Source of the DNA: Avoscillospira_A sp052117125
GTDB taxonomy: Bacteria > Bacillota > Clostridia > Oscillospirales > Oscillospiraceae
Direction: 5' to 3'
Assembly (NCBI RefSeq): GCF_052117125.1
Contig: NZ_JBQKJT010000009.1
Location: 1 to 64,000, forward strand
Length of the DNA: 64,000 bases
Part shown: one piece after another, positions 58,216 through 64,000 of the stretch
Position numbering within the stretch: the first letter of the stretch is position 1
How the letters are laid out: each line of letters begins with the position of its first letter
Made by a program: the position numbers and the translations under genes
Notes under the pieces: model-generated
Databases searched by the model: none
Seen by the model: only the letters and a program-made list of their open reading frames with translations
What the model was told of the DNA's origin: nothing

Positions 58216-58956
58216 TCAATCTTCCTCCGACATCTGGTATTGCCGCAGATACGCAGCTACAGATCGGGTCATCTCCCGGGAAAACGCTGAGTTGTACTTC
58301 CGCTGACAGAAGGCGTTGAGCCACGCTTCATAGGGCTTCTGCCCGGCCTTGTCCTCCAGCATATGGCGCAGTTCCGTCTCGTCGAGGATACGGTACCCGT
58401 TCTCGTGGACGATCTGCTCCATGGGGCAGCGGGTGGGTTTGGGACGGCGGCGCTGCTGCTCCGTGGGATAACCGAATACCACCATGGCGGCAGGGAAGAC
58501 GTAGTCCGGCAGATGGAGCAGACGGCGCTGCTCAGCGGCGTGCTCCATGATATCGCCGATGTAGCAGGAACCCAGTCCCAGGCTTTCCGCAGCGGTGACG
58601 GCGTTCTGAGCGGCAATATTGGCGTCGCTGACGGCCAATAGCAGGTCGCCCACGCCGGGCTCCCGGGGGCTGCAATCGGCGTAGTGGTAGGCGTCGTACC
58701 ATTTTTTGCAGTCGGCCAGAAACACCAGAACCATGGGGGCCTGGGCGATAAAGGGCTGATTGTCGCAGGTGATGGACAAGGCGTGCTTGAGCTGCGGATC
58801 AGTGATATCCAGAATGGTGTACAGCTGTTGATTGCCCGCCGTGGGGGCTTGTACCGCGGCTTCCAGGACGGCGGCCTTCACCGAATCGGGGACGGGCCGG
58901 TCCTCATAGAGCCGCACCGATTTTCTCTCATGCAGTGCGCGTAAAATCTCGTTCAT
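58216..58956 (-). CDS. Nitroreductase family protein
   Basis: A 246-residue FMN-type oxidoreductase. ILRALHERKSVRLYEDRPVP, VLEAAVQAPTAGNQQLY and LGLGSCYIGDIMEH then MVVFGYPTEQQRRRPKP are family features. Its substrate is unknown. ATG 58956 lacks a close ribosome binding site: AAGGAGG lies 23 bases upstream, with a GGGCC-TTG-GGCCC hairpin between, which could bring it into range. It is divergent from a MerR regulator. Confidence 0.85.
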   Translation of the reverse strand: MNEILRALHERKSVRLYEDRPVPDSVKAAVLEAAVQAPTAGNQQLYTILDITDPQLKHALSITCDNQPFIAQAPMVLVFLADCKKWYDAYHYADCSPREPGVGDLLLAVSDANIAAQNAVTAAESLGLGSCYIGDIMEHAAEQRRLLHLPDYVFPAAMVVFGYPTEQQRRRPKPTRCPMEQIVHENGYRILDETELRHMLEDKAGQKPYEAWLNAFCQRKYNSAFSREMTRSVAAYLRQYQMSEED

Positions 58957-59071
58957 ACCATACTTGGGCCCAAGGCCCGCCTCCTTCTGTTTTTTTCCAG
59001 TATACTCCATAGGGCTGCAAAAAGCAACGACATATGCTATAGTATCCAAAACGACACAGGAGGTGGGACCC

Positions 59072-59887
59072 ATGCCCCAGGATGCCAGACATCTCTATAC
59101 CATTGGGGAATTTGCCAAAGCCCACGGCATCCATAAAAAGACACTGATGTGGTACGATGAAATCGGCCTGTTCCGTCCGGCGGTGGTGGGGGAGAACGGT
59201 TACCGGTATTACAGTTTTCTACAGAGCGCCACCCTGGGCACCATCCTCATGCTGCGGGAGCTGAATATGTCCATTCCCGATATCCGGGCATGGATGGCCC
59301 ACCGGTCTGTGGAGGAACTGGACACGCTGATGGCGGAAAAAGCGGCGGAACTGGACGCGGCCATTGCCCATCTGCGGGAATTGCAGGAAGCCTTGGGCCG
59401 CCAGCGGCAATCCCTGGAGCAGCTGCGGCAGGTGGACCCGGACCAGATGGGGCTGGTGACCGTGGAACCGTGCCGTCTGGCTCTGCTGGAAACCTCCCGG
59501 ACCGCTACCCTGGAGGAGGATGTACAGACGTCCCAGCAGGCCGTAGCGGACCATGGCCTCCGGCGGCTCTATGGCATCGACTACGGGGCCATGATTCCGG
59601 TGGAACGGCTGATGCAACGGGATTTCTGGGGGTATACGGCCATTTTTCTGCGGTGTCCCGACGCCGCCGCCGTGCCGCGGCAGCATATCCGCCCCGGCGG
59701 CACCTATCTGCGGGCCTATTGTCGGGGGTATTGGGAGCAGGTCCCGGCGGCCTATGAACGGATGCTGGCCTATGCTGAAGAACAGGGCATTGCCTTGACG
59801 GGCTACGCCTATGAGACCGTCATCAATGAGACCGTCAGTCCAACGCCGGAGGACTATCTGACCCAGATCGACATACAGGTACGGTGA
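59072..59887 (+). CDS. MerR-family regulator with ligand-binding domain
   Basis: A 271-residue activator of the BmrR/BltR kind. Residues ~8-75 hold the MerR helix-turn-helix (LYTIGEFAKAHGIHKKTLMW, YDEIGLF, YRYYSFLQ). A coiled coil (~80-120) and a GyrI-like effector domain (~125-270) follow. The start has AGGAGGTG upstream. The divergent nitroreductase gene is the obvious target; ligand unknown. Confidence 0.9.
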   Translation: MPQDARHLYTIGEFAKAHGIHKKTLMWYDEIGLFRPAVVGENGYRYYSFLQSATLGTILMLRELNMSIPDIRAWMAHRSVEELDTLMAEKAAELDAAIAHLRELQEALGRQRQSLEQLRQVDPDQMGLVTVEPCRLALLETSRTATLEEDVQTSQQAVADHGLRRLYGIDYGAMIPVERLMQRDFWGYTAIFLRCPDAAAVPRQHIRPGGTYLRAYCRGYWEQVPAAYERMLAYAEEQGIALTGYAYETVINETVSPTPEDYLTQIDIQVR

Positions 59888-59889
59888 TG

Positions 59890-60564
59890 CTACAGAGGTA
59901 GAATCTCCTGTTCCCCATGGAGCAGGTCCGCCGCCAGCAGCTTCCGCCACAGGGGCGCGGGACGTCCGCAGAGAAGACACAACGCCTGGACTGCCTGTAC
60001 GGCGGCGCACCAGGCCGGTACCGGCGAGACGGTGCCGCTGGGAGAGAGTGCCGACAGATGGGGCGGGTAAATGCGGTCCAACAGGCCGCTGCCCGGTGGG
60101 ATCACCGCCACCTGGGCGCACCAGTCCCGGATGCCGCCGTGGACCAGGGGAATCCCGGCCCGGTCACAGCCGGCGGCGAGAATGCGGCGGGCTTCCAGAT
60201 TGTCCAGACCGTCCAGGGCCAGATCACACCCGGACAGCAGGGTGTCCCGGTTGTGGGCTGTCAACGGTGTGGATACGATGGTGACCCGGACGCCGGGATT
60301 GACGGCGGCGGCCCGGTTCGCTGCCGCCTGGGCTTTGGATTGGCCCATGGCGTCCTCTGTAGCAAGCAGCTGCCGGTTGAGATTGGAGGGGGTGAAGCGG
60401 TCGCCGTCGGCGGCCACAATGGCCCCTACCCCCAGCCGCAGCATGTGCTCCAGCAGATGGCCGCCCAGACCGCCCAGACCGGCGAGAAACACGGTTTTGG
60501 AGGCCAGCAGCTCTTGTTCTGCCTCGGTCAGGGGCCCCAGATTGCGCAGATAGCGTTCCTCCAT
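59890..60564 (-). CDS. ThiF/MoeB/HesA-type E1-like adenylyltransferase
   Basis: A 224-residue protein. It has the nucleotide loop VFLAGLGGLGGHLLEHMLRL, DGDRFTPSNLNRQLLAT and LALDGLDNLEARRIL. ThiF/MoeB proteins adenylate the C-terminal GG of small sulfur carriers, and the MoaD-like gene sits 12 bases upstream. No zinc-binding C-x2-C pair is visible in its end. Together they probably supply sulfur to the pterin cofactor used by the AOR next to them. Confidence 0.85.
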   Translation of the reverse strand: MEERYLRNLGPLTEAEQELLASKTVFLAGLGGLGGHLLEHMLRLGVGAIVAADGDRFTPSNLNRQLLATEDAMGQSKAQAAANRAAAVNPGVRVTIVSTPLTAHNRDTLLSGCDLALDGLDNLEARRILAAGCDRAGIPLVHGGIRDWCAQVAVIPPGSGLLDRIYPPHLSALSPSGTVSPVPAWCAAVQAVQALCLLCGRPAPLWRKLLAADLLHGEQEILPL

Positions 60565-60576
60565 ATGGATGCCTCC

Positions 60577-60798
60577 TCAGCCGCCGCCGGTGGGCGGGAA
60601 AATGGCTACAATGTCCCCGTCCGTCAGAGCGGTGGCCGTGGGGCTGTGGAACCCGTTGCGCAGGAAAATGGCCACTTCCTCCCGGGGAATGTGCAGATAT
60701 TCCAAGATGGCGGTACCGTTGGGGAAACCGGCGGCGTCCAGATGATAGACCTTCTCCCGGCCCTGCCGCAGGGTGGCGAACAGACGGACTTCCAGCAT
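60577..60798 (-). CDS. MoaD/ThiS-type sulfur carrier protein
   Basis: A 73-residue ubiquitin-fold protein ending FPPTGGG, the di-glycine tail needed for thiocarboxylation; VRLFATLRQG starts it and LTDGDIVAIFPP is the usual end. ATG 60798 has GGAGTGAG upstream. It lies between the AOR and ThiF-like genes, the typical set for a tungsten-cofactor enzyme. Confidence 0.88.
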   Translation of the reverse strand: MLEVRLFATLRQGREKVYHLDAAGFPNGTAILEYLHIPREEVAIFLRNGFHSPTATALTDGDIVAIFPPTGGG

Positions 60799-60875
60799 GG
60801 GACTCACTCCTTTTCAGAAATGGTATGAAAGCGATGGAGGGGAATTCCTTCCCCTCCATCATAGCAGTCTCGGAC

Positions 60876-62684
60876 TTATTCGGCAAGGCCCAGACGGCGC
60901 AGCGTTTCTTCCGTGGGGAAGGCGTCCACCCAGCCGCGGGCTTCGTAGTATTGGGGCAGCGTCAGCGCGATCTTGCTGGTCATGCCCTTGGAGGGGCCGC
61001 CGGGAATGGGCTCTTCCGTCAGGCGCTTGGGCAGCCGGTCGTCCTCGGGCTTCATACCGGCGGCCTTGTTGAACAGCCGCTCCAGGTTGTAGATGCGCTC
61101 ACCAGCCTCCAGCAGCGTCTCCACGGTGTAGTTGGTGCCGGTGGCGGCGTTGAGCAGGTCTGCGTACTCCTGAGCGCCCAGGGCGAACGAGGTAAACAGA
61201 CAGTTGCCCATGGAGTCGATGACGGCGGTCAGGTCCTGGAAGGTCTTGGCCCAGGCGGCCTTGTCATCGGTCACCGTCCGGTCCAGCTGTTGGGGCAGGC
61301 CCAGGACTTCGGGGGAGATCATGTAGCCCCGGACGTGGCAGCCGCCGCGGTTGCTGGTGGCGTAGGTGATGCCGATACCCTGTACGCCGCGGGCGTCGTA
61401 GGCAGGCATCTCCTGCTTCTTGACGCTCATGGACACTTCGGGGTGGCCGTAGTGCGCACAGAGGCGGTAGGAACCCTGGGCCATCCGCCGACCCAGCTCC
61501 GTCTTGCCCTCACCCATGCGGCGGGTCCACTGCACAATGGCCTCGGCGCTGCCCCAGGTCAGGGGAACGCCTTCGCACTCGGCCGCAGGGATGGCGCCAA
61601 TCTGATACAGCTCCATGGCGGCGGCGATGGTACAGGGGGTGGAAATGGCGTCCAGGCCGTACTCGTTGCAGAGCATATTGGCCACGTTGATGGCGTTGAG
61701 GTCATCCACGCCGCAGTTGGCGCCGTAGGCCCACAGGGGCTCGTATTCGGGACCGCCGCAGACCTTGCCGTCGTTGAGTTTGACGATACGGCCGCAGACG
61801 ATGGGGCAGCGGAAGCACGCGCCGGGTTTGACAAGACACGTCTCGGCCATGGTTTCACCGGAAATCTTTTCGGCGGCTTCAAAATAGGCTTCCTGCCAGT
61901 TTTTGGTGGGCAGGGAACCGATGTTGTTGATGATGTTGACCAGTACGGCGGTGCCGTAGGCCCGCAGGCCCTGGCCGGTGACGCCGTTTTCCTTGAGGAT
62001 GCCCAGGCAGCGGCTGGTGGCCTGCTTGAGGGCGGCTTCATCGTGGAGGGTGGTCACGTGGCCCACGCTGGCCTTGACTACGATGGCCTTGAGCTTCTTG
62101 GAGCCCATGACCGCGCCGACGCCGGAGCGACCGGCGGCCCGGTCCTTGTCGTTGATGATGGCGGCCAGCAGCGCCTGATGCTCACCGGCGGGACCGATGT
62201 TCAGAACAGAGGCTTTTTCGCCGTGGACCTTGCGCAGCGCCTCATCCAGGTCCTCACTCTTCATACCCACGTACTGCTCGGCACTGTGGAACGAGATTTC
62301 TCCGTCATCCACCAGTAGATAGGTCCACTCCTTGGCCACGCCCTCGACGATGAGACCGTCCCAACCGGCGTGTTTCAGCTTGGCGCCCCAGATGCCGCCG
62401 GAGTTGGAACAGGCGATCATGCCCGTCAGGGGAGACTTGGTACAGACCATATAGCGGCCCGAGGACGGCGACGGCGTGCCGGTCATGGGGCCGGTGATGT
62501 AAACCAGCTTGTTGTCGGGGCCCAGGGGGTCCACCGTGGCGACGCCCTCATCGTAGAGGATCTTGGTACCAAGACCACGGCCGCCGATGTACCGCTGGGC
62601 TTTTTCCAATTCCAGAGGCTCCACGGCCACCGTACCGGCGGTCAGATCGATACGGGCGAGTTTCTCATAGTAAGAACGGCTCAT
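60876..62684 (-). CDS. Aldehyde:ferredoxin oxidoreductase family protein (tungsten)
   Basis: A 602-residue enzyme, normal length. The start (ARIDLTAGTVAVEPL, YIGGRGLGTKILYDE) and TGTPSPSSGRYMVCTKSPLT are domain-1 features binding the pterin. The [4Fe-4S] motif C-x2-C-x3-C reads ACFRCPIVCGR, with a fourth Cys near SMGNCLFTSF. It oxidises an aldehyde or related acid with ferredoxin; the substrate is not predictable. It starts at 62684 after AAGGAGGG and is transcribed with the MoaD- and ThiF-like genes. Confidence 0.94.
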   Translation of the reverse strand: MSRSYYEKLARIDLTAGTVAVEPLELEKAQRYIGGRGLGTKILYDEGVATVDPLGPDNKLVYITGPMTGTPSPSSGRYMVCTKSPLTGMIACSNSGGIWGAKLKHAGWDGLIVEGVAKEWTYLLVDDGEISFHSAEQYVGMKSEDLDEALRKVHGEKASVLNIGPAGEHQALLAAIINDKDRAAGRSGVGAVMGSKKLKAIVVKASVGHVTTLHDEAALKQATSRCLGILKENGVTGQGLRAYGTAVLVNIINNIGSLPTKNWQEAYFEAAEKISGETMAETCLVKPGACFRCPIVCGRIVKLNDGKVCGGPEYEPLWAYGANCGVDDLNAINVANMLCNEYGLDAISTPCTIAAAMELYQIGAIPAAECEGVPLTWGSAEAIVQWTRRMGEGKTELGRRMAQGSYRLCAHYGHPEVSMSVKKQEMPAYDARGVQGIGITYATSNRGGCHVRGYMISPEVLGLPQQLDRTVTDDKAAWAKTFQDLTAVIDSMGNCLFTSFALGAQEYADLLNAATGTNYTVETLLEAGERIYNLERLFNKAAGMKPEDDRLPKRLTEEPIPGGPSKGMTSKIALTLPQYYEARGWVDAFPTEETLRRLGLAE

Positions 62685-62789
62685 ACGATTCCCTCCTTGA
62701 AAAAATGGGGTTCCTTACACACTTCCTACTTTCATCATAGCTGGAATTCGTGAAAATACAATAAAATCGCAAGAGAATTCACATTGGAC

Positions 62790-62818
62790 TTGTCAACATT
62801 GTGTGAAATGGGTTATAC
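62790..62818 (+). promoter_or_regulatory. Promoter of the HTH-PBP regulator
   Basis: TTGTCA (62790-62795), 17 bases, TTATAC (62813-62818), in the 171-base divergent gap with the AOR gene. TTGTCAAC and TTGTGTCAAC strings (62790, 62819) flank the spacer and might be binding sites. Confidence 0.65.
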
Positions 62819-62855
62819 TTGTGTCAACTGCTATATAAAAGAGGAGGGGTAAGTG

Positions 62856-63794
62856 ATGCCGGACCAGAAGGCCCTGTCCACCCAGCAGGTGGCGGCAATG
62901 CTCCATGTGAGCTGCAATACTGTCTATGAACTGATTCGGCGGGGGGAGATCAATTCCTATAAGGTGGGGCGCAAGGTGCGGTTCACCAAGGAGGACGTGG
63001 ACCAGTACATTGCCCGGTCCCGCCACGAGCGTTCGGCCCCAAAGGTCAAGACCGCTGAGTTGGAGGGCGGGCTCCTCACCCGGGCCGACTGGGACCATCA
63101 TTTTATTATCGCGGGCCAGGATGTGGTGCTGGATTTGTTGTCCAGCCGGATGCAGCAGAAGAATGTGGCGGCGCTGCGGGCGTACCTCAGCGGCTTTGAG
63201 GGGCTGCTGGCCCTCTATCAGAAGCGCATCCATGCCGCCATGGTCCATCTGTGGGCCGGGGATGTGGACCGGTACAACAGCCCCTATGTCCGGCGGCTGA
63301 TGCCCGGTGTGGGGGCCGTTTTGGTCAATGTGTCCCGGCGGATGCAGGGCTTTTATGTGGCGGCGGGCAATCCCAAGCACATCACCGGCTGGGAGGATCT
63401 GGGCCGGGCGGATGTGCGCATGCTCAACCGGGGCTGCGGTTCCGCGTCCCGGGTGCTGCTGGATGAACATCTGCGGCGGCTTGGCATTGCGCCGTCGGCG
63501 GTCCGGGGATATGATCAGGAAACCGGCTCCCATCTGACGCTGGCCGGGGCCATTGCCCAGGGGAAGGCCGACGTGGGCGTGGGTACCGAACGGGTCACCC
63601 GCAAGCAGGCGGGACTGGACTTTATCCCCCTACAGCAGGAACGCTGTGATCTGGTCCTGCGGAAAGACACGCTGGAACAGACGGAGGTACAGACGCTGCT
63701 GGCCGTTTTACGGGACCCGGCCTTTCGCCGGGAGCTGGAGGAGTTCAGCGGCAACGACTATGCGCAGATGGGGGAAATTCTGGAGGAGGTTTGA
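62856..63794 (+). CDS. Excisionase-type HTH regulator with PBP-like domain
   Basis: A 312-residue protein. Residues ~5-60 are a MerR/excisionase-like helix-turn-helix (LSTQQVAAMLHVSCNTVYEL, KVGRKVRFTKEDVDQYI). Residues ~85-305 are a periplasmic-binding-protein-like domain without a signal peptide (HHFIIAGQDVVLDLLSSRMQ, MQGFYVAAGNPKHITGWEDL, MLNRGCGSASRVLLDEHL and GKADVGVGTERVT). This combination is usually a cytosolic sensor of molybdate, tungstate or a related ligand. ATG 62856 is preferred over GTG 62853. It precedes moeA and is divergent from the AOR gene, so it likely controls cofactor genes. Confidence 0.88.
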   Translation: MPDQKALSTQQVAAMLHVSCNTVYELIRRGEINSYKVGRKVRFTKEDVDQYIARSRHERSAPKVKTAELEGGLLTRADWDHHFIIAGQDVVLDLLSSRMQQKNVAALRAYLSGFEGLLALYQKRIHAAMVHLWAGDVDRYNSPYVRRLMPGVGAVLVNVSRRMQGFYVAAGNPKHITGWEDLGRADVRMLNRGCGSASRVLLDEHLRRLGIAPSAVRGYDQETGSHLTLAGAIAQGKADVGVGTERVTRKQAGLDFIPLQQERCDLVLRKDTLEQTEVQTLLAVLRDPAFRRELEEFSGNDYAQMGEILEEV

Positions 63795-63797
63795 CAC

Positions 63798-64000
63798 ATG
63801 TTGACAGTGAAGACGCCCGAGGAGGTACTGTCGCTGATTGCGGAATCGGCGTTTACAGTGGGGGAACCGGAGCGGGTGCCCCTGTCCGCGGCCTTGGGCC
63901 GGGTGCTGGCGGAAGCGGTGACGGCTGCGGAGTTTGTACCGGATTTTGACCGGTCCACCGTGGACGGCTACGCGGTCCGGGGAGCCGATACGTTTGGATG
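63798..64000 (+). CDS. moeA: Molybdopterin molybdenumtransferase, N-terminal part
   Basis: The window cuts this gene after 67 codons. The visible part has LSAALGRVLAEAV and VPDFDRSTVDGYAVRGADTF, the conserved start of MoeA, which inserts molybdate or tungstate into molybdopterin. It begins three bases after the regulator stop, with GGAGGAGG upstream, so they form an operon. Confidence 0.93.
   Translation, partial: MLTVKTPEEVLSLIAESAFTVGEPERVPLSAALGRVLAEAVTAAEFVPDFDRSTVDGYAVRGADTFG

Overview
The window looks like one contig from a GC-rich, anaerobic gut Firmicute of the Oscillospiraceae (Flavonifractor/Oscillibacter-like). Supporting signs are the LL-diaminopimelate aminotransferase route (dapL next to dapF), an [FeFe] hydrogenase with a GltD-like partner, a tungsten aldehyde:ferredoxin oxidoreductase cluster, the short HisG plus HisZ pair, an AGCS symporter behind a tandem glycine riboswitch, and consensus sigma-A promoters with strong AGGAGG ribosome binding sites. 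The family assignment is an inference from gene content, not a database result.

Region 1 (1-~10,200) is accessory DNA. It is the ParA/ParB, plasmid-like backbone of a Tn1549-type integrative conjugative element lying directly against the 3' end of rpsI. All real genes run on the minus strand: parA, parB, small element proteins, a helix-turn-helix protein, a Bro-N/KilA-C antirepressor, DUF3849 and mobC. The element looks eroded: no relaxase follows mobC, DUF4313 and DUF3849 genes are fused by a deletion, and the AbiE toxin gene is a chimera behind an intact AbiEi antitoxin with a clear operator. An AraC-GNAT regulator and an MFS pump sit at the left.

Region 2 (~10,200-64,000) is chromosomal. 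In order: rpsI-rplM with a structured leader; ttcA-like gene; glycine riboswitch and AGCS symporter; NagZ-like hydrolase; DUF1846; a divergent type IIA topoisomerase pair flanking a secreted stalk-domain protein; YitT and a transglutaminase-like lipoprotein; tRNA-Gly; a CFI-box protein; dapF-dapL; a Na/Pi symporter; a minus-strand block with GltD-linked [FeFe] hydrogenase, dus, ECF sigma/anti-sigma and a NuoE-like protein; an SLH protein; the histidine genes hisZGDC and hisBHAFIE; an ABC exporter, a PHP-type histidinol phosphatase, a flippase-like protein, pssA and psd; an iron-type DUF3793-flavodoxin pair; an EAL signalling protein; nitroreductase/MerR; and finally the tungsto/molybdo-enzyme cluster (ThiF-like, MoaD-like, AOR, HTH-PBP regulator, start of moeA).

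Genes that work together: every histidine step from HisG to HisD can be assigned within 40.8-51.7 kb, with the phosphatase supplied by the PHP protein. PssA and Psd form the phosphatidylethanolamine branch. DapL and DapF make meso-diaminopimelate. The AOR, MoaD-like, ThiF-like and MoeA genes make and use a pterin cofactor. A repeated 3'-UTR terminator-like element, present in four gene-oriented copies, is the most striking structure not explained by ordinary gene annotation.
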